Source: Nocardioides rubriscoriae
GTDB lineage: Bacteria > Actinomycetota > Actinomycetes > Propionibacteriales > Nocardioidaceae
Length of the DNA: 64,000 bases
Reading direction: 5' to 3'
Assembly (NCBI RefSeq): GCF_008087085.1
Contig: NZ_VIYJ01000002.1
Coordinates: 186,001 to 250,000, forward strand
The notes under the pieces are model-generated. The model had not been told where the DNA came from. It did no database searches and saw nothing but the letters and a program-made list of their open reading frames with translations. Below, one piece after another: positions 8,533-18,508 of the stretch; position 1 is the stretch's first letter; each line of letters opens with the position of its first letter. A program made the translations under genes and the position numbers.

Positions 8533-9567
8533 TCAGTCGCTGCCGGGCCCGAACATGATCTCGTCCCAGCTGGGCACCGACGCCCGGCCCTTCTTCTTCT
8601 GCACCGAACGGCGTACCGGTGCCTCCTCGGGCTCGCTCGGCGCGGCCTCGGCCTCGGCTTCGACCTCCACCTCGACCCGCGAGACGGGGTCGGCAGGGGC
8701 GGGGGAGTCGTCAAGGAGCACGTCGACGGGCACGTCGTCAGGCACGTCGACGGGCGCGTCGGCGTGGTCGGAGACCAGCTCGATGGCGTCGTCGCCCAGC
8801 GGCAGCTCGTCCTGGGGGATCGAGGTCAGCCGTCGCTCGCGCACCGACTGCAGGTCGTCGCGGGCCGGAGCCGGGGAGGCGACGGCCTCGCCGACCAGCC
8901 ACCGGGCGTCGGCGTCGTCGAGGGCCACGTAGTTGCCGGGCACGTCGAAGGTGAAGTGGGCGGTGCCGGTACGCACCGGCAGGGCGTAGCCCGCGGTGAG
9001 GGTCCAGCGGCCGTCCTCGCGGCGCCAGGCGTCCCACTCGACGCCGTCGGGGTCTACGTTGAGCGAGCGCAGGTGGGTCTCGACGGCCTCGCCCAGGGTG
9101 CGGCCGCCGGCGGGGGCGGACTCTCCGGCGGGGCGGCGCACGTTGGAGCGCTGGGCGCGCTCGGCGACGTGCTGGCGCTCGGCCAGCACCGGGGCGACGA
9201 AGGCCATGATCTTGTCGACGCTGGTCTGGGCGGCCTGGGCCACGGCCTCGGCGCTCTCGCCGGCGCGGATGCGGGCCTGGATGTCTTTGGGACGCAGGAC
9301 ACTCTGCATGGGGATCTCCAACTGGCCGAGGCGTGAGGCATCGCCGCGCAGCGCGGCGCGAAGGCTGGGGGTGACGGCGAGGGTGAAGGTGCCGCCGCGG
9401 TCGTCGGCGAGCAGCAGGCGCGCACGGTCGTCGCTCACCCCGGCCAGGGTCAGCGGCACCTCGTGCGGGGGTCGCTGCGGGGACCCGGCGGACGCGGGAG
9501 ACGCCGGGGTCGACGCGTCGACCACGTCGGGCCCGTCGTGCGCCCTGACCTGCTCGGCCCGCTCCAT
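8533..9567 (-). CDS. sepH: Septation protein SepH
   Basis: DUF3071/SepH family. The conserved N-terminal block (LTLAGVSDDRARLLLADD, TPSLRAALRGD) is followed by a helix-turn-helix-like segment (RPKDIQARIRAGESAEAVAQ) and an acidic, Pro-rich C-terminal tail of over 100 residues with no clear fold. In Streptomyces and mycobacteria SepH binds FtsZ and promotes ring assembly. Three Met/Val codons compete as start (9606, 9579, 9567); a TAGTGT element overlaps the first and an AGGAG sits at 9584-9580, so the later ones are more likely. Confidence 0.85.
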   Translation of the reverse strand: MERAEQVRAHDGPDVVDASTPASPASAGSPQRPPHEVPLTLAGVSDDRARLLLADDRGGTFTLAVTPSLRAALRGDASRLGQLEIPMQSVLRPKDIQARIRAGESAEAVAQAAQTSVDKIMAFVAPVLAERQHVAERAQRSNVRRPAGESAPAGGRTLGEAVETHLRSLNVDPDGVEWDAWRREDGRWTLTAGYALPVRTGTAHFTFDVPGNYVALDDADARWLVGEAVASPAPARDDLQSVRERRLTSIPQDELPLGDDAIELVSDHADAPVDVPDDVPVDVLLDDSPAPADPVSRVEVEVEAEAEAAPSEPEEAPVRRSVQKKKGRASVPSWDEIMFGPGSD

Positions 9568-9655
9568 CTCGTGTCCCATCTCCTGCTGCCTCGTTCCGGT
9601 CGACACTACGCCAGCGGTGGGGCGTTGACGGTACGGCGCGCCCTAGGCTCGCGTG

Positions 9656-10276
9656 GTGCCCGGCACCCTCGTGACGCTCGACCTCGTCGGGATCTTCGTC
9701 TTCGCGATCTCCGGCGCCTTGGTGGCGGTCCGCAAGGACCTCGACGTGTTCGGCGTGCTGGTGCTCGCCGGCACGACCGGTCTCGGCGGCGGGTTCCTGC
9801 GCGACGTCCTGATCGGGGCCACGCCGCCTGCGGCGCTGGCCGACTGGCGCTACCTGACCGTGCCGGTGGCGGCCGGCCTGGTGACCTTCGCCTTCCACGG
9901 CGCGGTCGGCCGCATGGAGCGCCAGGTCGCGGTCTTCGACGCCTTCGGGTTGTCGCTGTTCTGCGTGTCCGGCGCCCTCAAGGCGCTGGACTACGGCCTC
10001 GGTCCGGTCCCGGCCGCGTTGATGGGCATGGTCACCGGCATCGGCGGCGGCATGGTCCGCGACGTCCTGGCCGGTCGCGTGCCCGTCGTCCTGCGTGGCG
10101 ACCTCTACGCGACCCCGGCCCTGGCCGGTGCGGCGGTCGCCGTGGCCGGCTCACGTCTCGACCTGCCCCTGGTGGGGGTGGCCGTGGCCGGTGCGCTCGT
10201 CTGCCTGGTCTGGCGGCTGCTCGCGCTGTGGCGTGGCTGGCAGGCACCGCTGCCGACCGGGGCGGCGAGCGTCTGA
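9656..10276 (+). CDS. TRIC-like cation channel family protein (UPF0126/YadS)
   Basis: About 206 residues with seven predicted hydrophobic helices arranged as two similar halves. Each half carries the family glycine-rich motif followed by RD: GLGGGFLRDVLIG and GIGGGMVRDVLAG. Bacterial TRIC proteins are homotrimeric cation (K+/Na+) channels of the inner membrane. The GTG at 9656 lies six bases after TAGGCT, which favours it over the neighbouring GTG at 9653. Confidence 0.87.
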   Translation: MPGTLVTLDLVGIFVFAISGALVAVRKDLDVFGVLVLAGTTGLGGGFLRDVLIGATPPAALADWRYLTVPVAAGLVTFAFHGAVGRMERQVAVFDAFGLSLFCVSGALKALDYGLGPVPAALMGMVTGIGGGMVRDVLAGRVPVVLRGDLYATPALAGAAVAVAGSRLDLPLVGVAVAGALVCLVWRLLALWRGWQAPLPTGAASV

Positions 10277-10329
10277 GCCGGCCGGCCGACCGGCCGACCG
10301 GCCCGCCGGCCGATCGGTCAGCGTCAGAC
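10271..10329. terminator. Palindrome shared by two convergent stop codons
   Basis: GTCTGA at 10271-10276 (its TGA ends the TRIC gene) is complemented by TCAGAC at 10324-10329 (its reverse TGA ends the glycosylase gene). Between them is an almost pure CCGG/GGCC repeat tract that can fold further. It makes a very stable hairpin and a likely bidirectional terminator without a U-tract, as is common in high-GC actinobacteria. Confidence 0.6.
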
Positions 10330-11124
10330 CTGTTCGACCGAGCACCACCAGGTCGTGCGCCCGCCGACGGTGCCGCGACTCATCTCGGCGCCGCAGCGCG
10401 GGCAGTGCCCGCCGCGCCGACGGTGCGCGATCACCTCACCGGTGTGGACGCCGCCGTGCCGGATGGCTGCGCGGGTCGCGCTGCGCAGCGCCCGGTGCAG
10501 GCCGGCGAGGTCGTCGGCGTCCAGGGTGTCGACCCGGCGCCGCGGGTCGAGGCGGGCCTGCCACAGCGTCTGGTCGGCCAGCAGGTTGCCGACCCCGGCG
10601 ACCACCGACTGGTCGAGCAACCGGGCCTTGACCGGCGCGGTGCCGCGCGACATGCGCTCGCCGAAGACGGCCAGCGGCACCTCGGCGGCGTCGGGACCGA
10701 GCCGGTCGATCTCGGGGTCGAGCACGGCCCGCGACAGCCGGCGCTTGTCGAAGAGCCGGAGCGCCGCCCCGCCCTCGAAGGTGATCGTGAACCGGTCCCA
10801 CTCGGGCTTGCGCTCGCCGCCGCCGCGGCGTACCGGGTCGCCGCCCTCCACCACGGTGCCGTCGGCCTCGGTCACGAAGATCCGCCCCGCCATCCCGAGG
10901 TGCAGCCCGAGCGACGGGCCGGACCGCGACGTCGTCACCCACATCGACTTGCCGCGCCGGTGTGCCGCGGACAGCTGGCGCCCGACCAGGGCCTCACGGA
11001 TCTCGCCGGGGGAGTGCGGGCGGCAGACGTAGGTGTCGCGGTCGTCGACGTCGATGATCGTGCGGTGCAGCGCGGCCCGCTGGATCGCGGCGCGGGCGGT
11101 CTCGACCTCGGGCAGCTCGGGCAC
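10324..11124 (-). CDS. Fpg/Nei family DNA glycosylase
   Basis: About 266 residues from a GTG at 11124, giving the canonical PELPEVE N-terminus in which Pro (after Met removal) and Glu are catalytic. Also present are the H2TH region (SVVAGVGNLLADQTLW) and a zinc-finger beginning CPRCG. It removes oxidised bases and cleaves the abasic strand. The zinc finger has CxxC and then WWCSVE, so the fourth cysteine is replaced; the C-terminus is just three residues later. The upstream open frame to 11352 is shadow sequence. Confidence 0.85.
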   Translation of the reverse strand: MPELPEVETARAAIQRAALHRTIIDVDDRDTYVCRPHSPGEIREALVGRQLSAAHRRGKSMWVTTSRSGPSLGLHLGMAGRIFVTEADGTVVEGGDPVRRGGGERKPEWDRFTITFEGGAALRLFDKRRLSRAVLDPEIDRLGPDAAEVPLAVFGERMSRGTAPVKARLLDQSVVAGVGNLLADQTLWQARLDPRRRVDTLDADDLAGLHRALRSATRAAIRHGGVHTGEVIAHRRRGGHCPRCGAEMSRGTVGGRTTWWCSVEQV

Positions 11125-11183
11125 CGCTCGATCTTCGACCAGACAGGCACCGGTGCTGCTCACCCCGGTGAGGGTCGGTCCGG

Positions 11184-12305
11184 TCAGCTCGAGCCGGTCG
11201 GGGCCACGAAGTCGTCGCCGAGCTCGTCGAAGGTTCCGAGCTGCGCGACGGTCCGGCAGGAGGCCGCCACCACGTCGCAGCGCAGAAGCACCCCGACCCC
11301 GCTGCCTGGTGCCGACTCCGCGACGAGCGCCAGCGTCGTGGCGTCCCACCACTCCACGGGCTCGAAGAACCCGGTCAGCCCCAGGTCGACGGCCGTGCCC
11401 GTCGCGGTGTCGTAGACCCCGCCGTCGTCCTCGGTGAAGGCGACGAACCCGGCGTCGGGCGACAGGGAGCCGTCGTAGCCGCTCACCGCATACGACGGGC
11501 CCGCGGTGGACCGCGTGCGCCCCACCGAGAACGTGGGACCGGTCGTGTCGACGAAGGCCACCCGGCCGGCCGCCGCGTCGACCGGACCGGACTCGAAGGT
11601 CACGGCGTCGTCGACGACGCTGCGGTCGCCGCTGGCGAGGTCGATGGCGATGGCCCGGGTGTCGTCACGCACGTAGAGGACCCCGTCGGCGAGGGCGATG
11701 ACCTCCGTCGGGTCCGTGCCGTCGGAGGGGCGCCCGCGGGGCACCGGGGTCAGCCCGTAGGTCGTCGTGGTGCCGTCGGCCTGGTCGTGCACGACCGCGA
11801 CCGGGTCACGTCGCGCGCCCTGCGACCCGACCCAGGCGACCAGCGACGAGGACGGGTCGGACTCCACGCGGGGGAACTCGGCGTCGTCGACCGTGCCGAC
11901 CTGCTCCTCGCCTGCGTCGACCACCGACCAGACCCGCCCGCGGTCGTCCACCGTGACGAACCCGAGGCTGGTGCGCACGTAGGCGCGCACCGGGTGACCG
12001 ACCTGGATCTCCCGGTCGCCGTCGTGGATCGTCGTGCCCACGGCCCACGAGGGGCCCAGGGGCTGCGGCTGAGAGGGGACGTCGGTGGCGACGTCGGGGC
12101 CGGCGTCCACGACCCCACCACCGGTGGTCAGGCCCACCACCAGGGCCGTGACCGCCGCGGTCCCCGCCAGCGCGCCACCGGCGTTGACGGCACGCCGACG
12201 GCGCCGGCGCCGCGTGCCGGCCGCGCGGACGACGTCCAGGTCGGGCCGGGCGAAGTCGGGCGCGCTCGCGCGCTCGTCCATCAGGGCCTTGAGCGTGTCG
12301 GTCAT
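11184..12305 (-). CDS. Membrane-anchored partner of SigE-type sigma factor (possible anti-sigma or sensor)
   Basis: About 373 residues. The first 31 residues are soluble, then a run of seven Arg (32-38), one transmembrane helix (about 43-60) and a large extracytoplasmic part rich in Asp/Thr with repeated beta-strand-like units, possibly a beta-propeller. Its ATG overlaps the sigma factor stop codon (ATGA), so the two are co-translated. That pairing suggests an anti-sigma or signal-receiving role, but no zinc-finger anti-sigma motif is visible. No specific family recognised. Confidence 0.6.
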   Translation of the reverse strand: MTDTLKALMDERASAPDFARPDLDVVRAAGTRRRRRRRAVNAGGALAGTAAVTALVVGLTTGGGVVDAGPDVATDVPSQPQPLGPSWAVGTTIHDGDREIQVGHPVRAYVRTSLGFVTVDDRGRVWSVVDAGEEQVGTVDDAEFPRVESDPSSSLVAWVGSQGARRDPVAVVHDQADGTTTTYGLTPVPRGRPSDGTDPTEVIALADGVLYVRDDTRAIAIDLASGDRSVVDDAVTFESGPVDAAAGRVAFVDTTGPTFSVGRTRSTAGPSYAVSGYDGSLSPDAGFVAFTEDDGGVYDTATGTAVDLGLTGFFEPVEWWDATTLALVAESAPGSGVGVLLRCDVVAASCRTVAQLGTFDELGDDFVAPTGSS

Positions 12306-12850
12306 CGGGTCACCACCATCGTCGAGGGGAGCAGGTCGGGGTCGTCGTCGCCGAGCACGTCGCGCAGCCGCGCGATGCCGGCGGAGACCTGGGACTTCAC
12401 GGTGCCGACCGCGCAGCCCATGGCCTCGGCGGTCTGGGCCTCGGTGAGGTCCTCGTAGTAGCGCAGCACGATGCTGACGCGCTGGCGCACCGGCAGCGAC
12501 TGCAGCGCCTCCCACAGCCACTGGCTCTGCGTGACGCTGCTCGCCGGGTCGGCGCGGTCGGCGGGCGGTGGCTCGGGCATCGTCTCGACGGTGCGCTCGT
12601 GGGTCCACCGGCGTCGCCGGAACCACGAGATGGCCGTCGTCGTGATGGCCTTGCGGCAGTAGGCCTCCGCCCTGCTGCGGTCGCGGATCCGGGGCCAGGC
12701 GGCGTAGGTCTTGACCAGCGCCTCCTGCACCAGGTCCTGGGCGAGCGCCTGCTCGCCGACCATCAGGTACGCCGCCCGGTGCAGGGCCGCGGACCGGGCG
12801 AGGACGAAGTCGTCGAAGGCGGCGGCACCGCCGTCCCGAGAAGGTCTCAT
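12302..12850 (-). CDS. SigE-family RNA polymerase sigma factor
   Basis: ECF-type sigma factor of about 182 residues (GTG at 12856 is an alternative start). Region 2 contains HRAAYLMVG and DLVQEALVKTYAAWPRI; region 4 contains LPVRQRVSIVLRYYEDLTEAQTAEAMGCAVGTVKSQ. This is the actinobacterial SigE family, usually encoded next to a membrane protein as here. It probably directs its own operon, but no clear promoter can be assigned. Confidence 0.88.
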   Translation of the reverse strand: MRPSRDGGAAAFDDFVLARSAALHRAAYLMVGEQALAQDLVQEALVKTYAAWPRIRDRSRAEAYCRKAITTTAISWFRRRRWTHERTVETMPEPPPADRADPASSVTQSQWLWEALQSLPVRQRVSIVLRYYEDLTEAQTAEAMGCAVGTVKSQVSAGIARLRDVLGDDDPDLLPSTMVVTR

Positions 12851-12866
12851 GCCCACCCAGACGCGC

Positions 12867-14075
12867 TCAGGCGCGGGAAAGGTTCGGGGCGTCGCGCGTG
12901 GACGAGCCCGTGCGCACCGCGAGCGCCGCGACCAGCGCGAGCACGCCGCCCCCGACCGACACGAGGTAGGCCGGTGAGGCGCCCGCTGCGTCGACGACGA
13001 TCCCGGCGAGGGCGGCGCCGGGGGCGACCCCGGCGACCAGACCGGTCTGCACGAACGCCATGCCCTCGGTCAGTCGCGACGCCGGCACGCTCTGCTCGGC
13101 CAGCGACATGGTCGCGATGAGGGTGGGGGCGATGGCGAAGCCGGCGACGAAGAGCACCACGCCCATCACCCAGACCTGCTCGATGAGCACGAGCGGCACC
13201 ATGGCCACCGACATCCCCGCGGCACCCAGGCGCAGCCGCGCCAGCACCGTACGTCGCCAGGTGACCGCGCCGGTGAGGAAGCCCGCGATCAGGCTGCCGG
13301 CCGCCCACAGGGCCAGCAGCACACCGGCCAGGGCCCGCTGCCCGCGCTCCTCGGTGAAGGCCACGGTGGTGACCTCGGCGGCGCCGAACAGGGTGCCGAG
13401 GGCCAGCGACCCCAGGGTCAGCGGCAGCACCGTCGCCCACGGCATCCGCGCCCGGTCGCGGCGGTCGGCCAGCGGCGGGTGCGCCGGCGGCTCGGTGGCG
13501 CGTTGCGTGCTGAGGGTCAGGGTGCCGCCGACCCCCGCCACCAGCGCCGTCGCCAACCCCGCCACCGGGTGCACGGCGGTCGCCAGCAGCGTCACCACGA
13601 TCGGCCCGGTCATGAAGACGGCCTCGTCGGCCACCGCCTCGAGCGCGAAGGCGGTCTGCAGCTCGTCGGCGTCCTCGAGCGCGTGGGCCCACCGCGACCG
13701 CACGCACGACCCGACCGAGGGCAGCGAGGCCCCGGCGACCGCCGCGACGACGTACGTCGCCGCGAGGGGCCACCCGGACTGGACCGACCACATCAGGGCC
13801 GCCAGGGCGGCGCCCCAGACGGTGACGGCCACCGGCAGCACCCGTGACTGGCCGAGCCGGTCGATCAACCGCGCCTGGGGCACCGCGCAGGCCGCCTGGG
13901 CCAGCAGCGCCACGCCCGAGACCGACCCGGCGAGACCGTAGGAGCCCGACTCCGCCTCCACGAGCAGCACGATGCCGAGGCCGACCATCGAGATGGGGAG
14001 ACGGGCCACGAGTCCGGTGGCGGAGAACAGGGCCGTCCCGGGGCGACCCAGGATGCGGCGATAGGTGGCAAGCAT
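12867..14075 (-). CDS. MFS transporter
   Basis: 402-residue protein with about 12 hydrophobic segments. It starts MLATYRRILG at an ATG at 14075; TATGCT lies nine bases upstream. The first half has the loop motif QARLIDRLGQSRVLP, matching MFS motif A. Members of this actinobacterial group are usually annotated as drug or metabolite exporters; no substrate can be assigned. It is divergent from the histidine kinase gene. Confidence 0.8.
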   Translation of the reverse strand: MLATYRRILGRPGTALFSATGLVARLPISMVGLGIVLLVEAESGSYGLAGSVSGVALLAQAACAVPQARLIDRLGQSRVLPVAVTVWGAALAALMWSVQSGWPLAATYVVAAVAGASLPSVGSCVRSRWAHALEDADELQTAFALEAVADEAVFMTGPIVVTLLATAVHPVAGLATALVAGVGGTLTLSTQRATEPPAHPPLADRRDRARMPWATVLPLTLGSLALGTLFGAAEVTTVAFTEERGQRALAGVLLALWAAGSLIAGFLTGAVTWRRTVLARLRLGAAGMSVAMVPLVLIEQVWVMGVVLFVAGFAIAPTLIATMSLAEQSVPASRLTEGMAFVQTGLVAGVAPGAALAGIVVDAAGASPAYLVSVGGGVLALVAALAVRTGSSTRDAPNLSRA

Positions 14076-14217
14076 CTTCTGCGGAGCATAGGACGCCGCC
14101 TGCCGGCCCGCGTAGGCTGCGACGGGTTCGGTCGTGCCGGCGCCTCTCCCTCCCGGGCGCTGCGACGGTGCGCTCCCTCCTGCCGCTCGTCGCGGCCCGA
14201 CGCACGGACGACACACG

Positions 14218-16446
14218 ATGACGCACGACATGGGGTCGACGCGCCGGGTGCGGCGCGCGCTCGGCGTGCTCGTGGTGCTGCTCGTCGTGGCGGCCGTGGC
14301 CGCCTCCGTGCTCACCTCCCGGGCCGTGGGCAGCGAGCAGCGCGCGCGTTTCGACCGGCAGACCGAGCGCCTCGACACGGCCCTGACCGAGCGGATGACG
14401 GCCTACGTGCAGGTGCTGCGCGGCGGCCTCGGGCTGTTCGTGGCCTCCGACGAGGTGACGCGCGCCGACTGGGCCCGCTACGTCGCGACCCTGCGGCTCG
14501 ACGAGCGCTACCCGGGCTTCAAGTCGCTGAGCTACGCCCCGGCCGTGCGTCCGCAGGACCTCGACGACTTCGTGGCCGCCGTCCGCGCCACCGCGCCCGC
14601 GACCGTCGACGGTCGTCCCTACACGCTGCGGGCGCCGGCCGGCTCGAGCGGCACGCCCGCGCTCCACTCGCCGATCCTCTACGTCGCCCCCGACGTGCCC
14701 GTCAACCGCGCGGTCCTCGGGGTCGACATGATGCGGGAGCCGGCTCGTCGCGCGGCCATGGAGCGGGCCGCAGAGACGGGGGACGCGGTCGCGAGCCCGC
14801 GCCTGCGGCTCTCGGGCAGCGCCAGCGACGAGGCCGGGTTCATCGTCTACCTGCCCGTGGTCCGCGAGGGCCGGTTGCTGGGCTGGCTGACCGCGGCCTT
14901 CCTCGCGGAGGCCTTCACCGAGGGCCTCGAGGTCGCCCGCGCCACCGACGTCGCCTTCGAGATCTCCGACGGCGTCGGCCCGGGCGCGGCGCTGCTGCAC
15001 TCCACGGCCGGCGTGGAGCCCGACGGGTCCCCGCGCCCCTTGCCGGTGTCGCAGGACGCGGCCTTCACCTCGACCAGCGAGGTCGCCGTGCCCGGTGGCA
15101 CCTGGCAGGTCCACTACGTCGCCCCCGAGGGCTTCGTGCCGCGCTCGGCCGCGGCCGTGCCCTGGCTGGTGCTGCTGCTGGGCCTGCTGCTGTGCGTCGT
15201 CGTGGTCCTCCTGGCGCGCGGTGCGGAGCGGTGGCGACGGGTCGCGGTCGTGCTCGACCGGCAGTCGACCTCGTTGCGGGAGGCGACCGCCGCCGCGCAG
15301 GCCGCGACGTTGGCCAAGTCGACCTTCCTGGCCACGATGTCCCACGAGATCCGCACGCCCCTCAACGCGGTGCTCGGCGCCAACAGCGTGCTGCTCGAGA
15401 CCCCGCTGCAGCCCGACCAGGCGTCGTACGCCGCGACCATCCGCGACAGCGGCCAGCACCTGCTCCACGTGGTCAACGACATCCTCGACCTGTCCAAGGC
15501 CGAGGCCGGGCGGGTCGTCCTCGAGCACGAGCCGTTCGACCTCGAGCGCTGCCTGGACACGGTGCTCGACCTGGTCGGCACCGAGGCCGGTCGCAAGGGC
15601 CTCGACCTCAGCGTGGAGCGGTCCGCCCCGGGCGCGGTGGTCGGTGACGTCGCCCGGCTGCGCCAGGTGCTGCTCAACCTGGTGGGCAACGCGGTGAAGT
15701 TCACCCCCGCCGGCGGACGCGTGGTGCTGCGGGTCCTCCCTGTGCCGCCCGAGGGCGAGGACCTGGTCGCCTTCGAGGTCAGCGACACCGGCACGGGCAT
15801 CACCCCCGACCAGCTGGCCGGGCTCTTCGAGCCCTACGTGCAGGCCGCGGCGTCGGTCACCCGCACCCACGGCGGCACCGGCCTCGGCCTGACCATCGCC
15901 CAGCAGCTCGTCGAGGCGATGGGCGGCACCCTCACCGTCGACAGCACGGTGGGAGAGGGCACGACCTTCCGCTTCACCGTCCGGCTGCCGGCGGCGGTCC
16001 CAGAGCCCGAACCCGCGCCCGAGCCCGCCCCCGCGCCGACCGACGGCCCGCGGACCCGCGAGCCGCTGCGCGTGCTCGTCGCCGAGGACGACGACCTCAG
16101 CAGGGAGCTCCTCGCGCACATGGTCGAGATCCTCGGGCACCACGCCGACGTGGTCGGCGACGGCGAGGCGGCCGTCGCCGCCGCCGGGGCGACCGACTAC
16201 GACGTCGTGCTCCTCGACCGCCGGATGCCGGGGCTCGACGGGCCCGAGGCGGCCCGCCGCATCCGTGAGCAGCACCCCGGCCCGCGCCCGCGGATCGTCT
16301 CGATCAGCGGCAGCGACGGCGGGTTCGGAGCGGCGGTCGACGACGAGGTCCCCAAGCCGTTCGTCCTGGCCGACGTCGCCGCGGCCCTCGACCGGGTCGA
16401 CCTCACCCTCGGGGTGAGTGCGGCCGGACCGTCCTCCCTACGATGA
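14218..16446 (+). CDS. Hybrid sensor histidine kinase with CHASE domain
   Basis: 742 residues. TM helix (about 12-33), extracytoplasmic CHASE domain (about 50-260), second TM, then HisKA with [10 protein letters not shown], HATPase with N-box [10 protein letters not shown]1 DTGTGI and G2 [19 protein letters not shown], a Pro/Glu linker of EPAP repeats, and a receiver domain with VAEDDD, phospho-acceptor in [10 protein letters not shown] and PKPF. The ATG at 14218 gives a proper N-terminus before the first TM; an earlier frame start at 14134 is possible. No separate regulator is adjacent, so the output may go through a distant protein. CHASE domains bind small diffusible ligands. Confidence 0.87.
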   Translation: MTHDMGSTRRVRRALGVLVVLLVVAAVAASVLTSRAVGSEQRARFDRQTERLDTALTERMTAYVQVLRGGLGLFVASDEVTRADWARYVATLRLDERYPGFKSLSYAPAVRPQDLDDFVAAVRATAPATVDGRPYTLRAPAGSSGTPALHSPILYVAPDVPVNRAVLGVDMMREPARRAAMERAAETGDAVASPRLRLSGSASDEAGFIVYLPVVREGRLLGWLTAAFLAEAFTEGLEVARATDVAFEISDGVGPGAALLHSTAGVEPDGSPRPLPVSQDAAFTSTSEVAVPGGTWQVHYVAPEGFVPRSAAAVPWLVLLLGLLLCVVVVLLARGAERWRRVAVVLDRQSTSLREATAAAQAATLAKSTFLATMSHEIRTPLNAVLGANSVLLETPLQPDQASYAATIRDSGQHLLHVVNDILDLSKAEAGRVVLEHEPFDLERCLDTVLDLVGTEAGRKGLDLSVERSAPGAVVGDVARLRQVLLNLVGNAVKFTPAGGRVVLRVLPVPPEGEDLVAFEVSDTGTGITPDQLAGLFEPYVQAAASVTRTHGGTGLGLTIAQQLVEAMGGTLTVDSTVGEGTTFRFTVRLPAAVPEPEPAPEPAPAPTDGPRTREPLRVLVAEDDDLSRELLAHMVEILGHHADVVGDGEAAVAAAGATDYDVVLLDRRMPGLDGPEAARRIREQHPGPRPRIVSISGSDGGFGAAVDDEVPKPFVLADVAAALDRVDLTLGVSAAGPSSLR

Positions 16447-16453
16447 CGGCGTG
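16439..16453 (+). promoter_or_regulatory. Leaderless start of ferrochelatase inside kinase stop codon
   Basis: TACGAT at 16439-16444 overlaps the TGA of the upstream kinase gene, followed by six bases and GTG. So hemH can have its own leaderless promoter although it lies only 4 bp downstream of the kinase. Confidence 0.5.
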
Positions 16454-17545
16454 CTGAATCCTGACGTGGCGCCCTACGACGCCCTGCTCCTGGTCTCCTT
16501 CGGCGGGCCCGAGGGACCCGACGACGTGGTGCCGTTCCTCGAGAACGTCACCCGCGGCCGCGGCATCCCCCGTGAGCGGCTCGAGGAGGTCGGGCAGCAC
16601 TACCACCTCTTCGGCGGCCGCTCGCCGATCAACGACCAGAACCGTGAGTTCCTCGCCGCCCTGCGCGTCGACCTCGACGAGCACGGCATCGACCTGCCGC
16701 TCTACTGGGGCAACCGCAACTGGGACCCCTACCTGCGCGACACCCTGGCCCAGATGGCCGCCGACGGGGTCCAGCGCGTGGCCTGCTTCGTGACCAGCGC
16801 CTACTCGTCGTGGTCGAGCTGCCGGCAGTACCGCGAGAACCTCTTCGACGCCGTCGACGCGCTCCCCGACGGAGCCCCGGCGCCCCGCCTCGACAAGCTG
16901 CGCCACTACTTCAACCACCCGGGCTTCGTCGCCCCGGTCGTCGACGCGACCATGGAGGCGCTCGCCGAGCTGCCGGACGACGCACACATCGCGTTCGTCA
17001 CCCACTCGATCCCGACCGCGATGAACGACTCCAGCGGCCCCCCGGACCGCGAGGGCACCTACGTCACCCAGCACCGCGACGTCGCCCAGGTGGTCGTCGA
17101 CACGATCTTCGAGCGCACCGGACGCCGGCACCACCACGACCTCGTCTTCTGCTCGCGCTCCGGTGCGCCGCACATCCCGTGGCTCGAGCCCGACGTCAAC
17201 GACCACCTCGAGGAGCTGGCTGCCGCCGGCGTCCCCGGGGTCGCGGTCGTGCCGGTCGGCTTCGTCTCCGACCACATGGAGGTCATCTACGACCTCGACA
17301 CCGAGGCCGAGGAGACCGCCGAGCGGCTCGGCCTGCCGTTCCGCCGCGCCGCGACCCCCGGCAACGACCCGCGCTTCGTGGCCGTCGTGCGCGACCTGCT
17401 GCTCGAGCGGGCCGCCGTCGAGCGCGGCGAGGACGTCGCCCGGGCCGCCGAGGGCACCTTCGGCGCCTGCTGGGACCGCTGCCCGGTCGGCTGCTGCCCC
17501 AACCCGCGCGCCGACCGGCCCACGCTCACCGGCATGCCGGAGTGA
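16451..17545 (+). CDS. hemH: Ferrochelatase (coproporphyrin III type), Fe-S
   Basis: 364 residues. It inserts iron into coproporphyrin III in the actinobacterial haem pathway (also called CpfC). Motifs: [21 protein letters not shown], the [15 protein letters not shown] loop, the active-site His in [11 protein letters not shown] and the metal-side residues. The C-terminal Cys cluster ([14 protein letters not shown]) together with the Cys of SSCRQYR matches the [2Fe-2S]-binding cysteines of mycobacterial ferrochelatase. The GTG at 16451 is preferred because of the leaderless promoter. Its stop overlaps the start of the next gene. Confidence 0.93.
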   Translation: MLNPDVAPYDALLLVSFGGPEGPDDVVPFLENVTRGRGIPRERLEEVGQHYHLFGGRSPINDQNREFLAALRVDLDEHGIDLPLYWGNRNWDPYLRDTLAQMAADGVQRVACFVTSAYSSWSSCRQYRENLFDAVDALPDGAPAPRLDKLRHYFNHPGFVAPVVDATMEALAELPDDAHIAFVTHSIPTAMNDSSGPPDREGTYVTQHRDVAQVVVDTIFERTGRRHHHDLVFCSRSGAPHIPWLEPDVNDHLEELAAAGVPGVAVVPVGFVSDHMEVIYDLDTEAEETAERLGLPFRRAATPGNDPRFVAVVRDLLLERAAVERGEDVARAAEGTFGACWDRCPVGCCPNPRADRPTLTGMPE

Positions 17546-18369
17546 CGGCCCGCACCCCCGCCTCCCGCGAGCTCGTCGAGGAGCTGGCCGACCTCGCCGT
17601 CGCCGTGGCCCGCGAGGCCGCGGTGCTCGTGCGCACCCGCGCCCGCGGCACGGTCGTCGTCGCCGACACCAAGACCAGCGCGATCGACGTCGTGACCGAG
17701 GCCGACCGGGCCACCGAGGCCCTGGTGCGCGAGCGGATCCTCGCCCGCCGCCCCGACGACGCGATCCTCGGCGAGGAGGGCGACGACGTCGCCGGCACCA
17801 CCGGGGTGCGCTGGGTCGTCGACCCGATCGACGGCACCGTCAACTTCCTCTACGGCATCCCGCAGTACGCCGTCTCCCTGGCCGCCGAGGTCGACGGCGA
17901 GGCCGTCGCCGGCGTCGTGGTCGACGTGGCCAAGGACGTCGTCTACGTCGCCCGCCCCGGCCCCGACGGGGCCACCGTGGCGCTGCGCGACGGCACGCCG
18001 ATCTCGGTGGGGGAGCCGCGCCCCCTCGGCGAGCGACTGATCGGCACCGGCTTCTCCTACGTCACCGACGTCAAGGTGGTCCAGGCGGCCGCTGTCGGCG
18101 CCCTGCTGCCCCGCATCCGCGACGTACGCCGGCTCGGCTCCTGCGCCCTCGACCTGTGCCACGTGGCCGAGGGACTGCTCGACGGCTACGTCGAGGAGGG
18201 CGTCAACCTGTGGGACCACGCCGCCGGCGGGTTGGTCGCCCGGGCCGCCGGCGCGCGCACCGAGACCGGCCGTGGCGCCGGCGGCCTGACCCTGCTGCTG
18301 TGTGCTCCCTCACACGGGTTCGACGACCTGCGTGCGGCCACCCACGAGGCCGGTTTCTGGGCGGAATAG
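17542..18369 (+). CDS. Inositol monophosphatase family protein
   Basis: 275 residues from a GTG at 17542 overlapping the ferrochelatase stop (GTGA). Mg-dependent phosphatase fold: metal ligands in GEEGDDV, the signature [15 protein letters not shown], and the C-terminal metal ligand in [16 protein letters not shown]. It is likely to hydrolyse inositol or histidinol phosphate; inositol is needed for mycothiol and phosphatidylinositol in actinobacteria. The precise substrate cannot be told from sequence. Confidence 0.88.
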   Translation: MTARTPASRELVEELADLAVAVAREAAVLVRTRARGTVVVADTKTSAIDVVTEADRATEALVRERILARRPDDAILGEEGDDVAGTTGVRWVVDPIDGTVNFLYGIPQYAVSLAAEVDGEAVAGVVVDVAKDVVYVARPGPDGATVALRDGTPISVGEPRPLGERLIGTGFSYVTDVKVVQAAAVGALLPRIRDVRRLGSCALDLCHVAEGLLDGYVEEGVNLWDHAAGGLVARAAGARTETGRGAGGLTLLLCAPSHGFDDLRAATHEAGFWAE

Positions 18370-18508
18370 CCCGCCGTGGCGGGGCGTTCTCAGCCCCGTT
18401 CCCGGACCGGTGTTCCCTGGGGTGGACCGATGGTGCATGATCTGCCGCGCCGGGGCCGGGGGACACGGCATCCAAGGACCGTAAACGTGGAGGGGAGTGA
18501 GCGACGCG

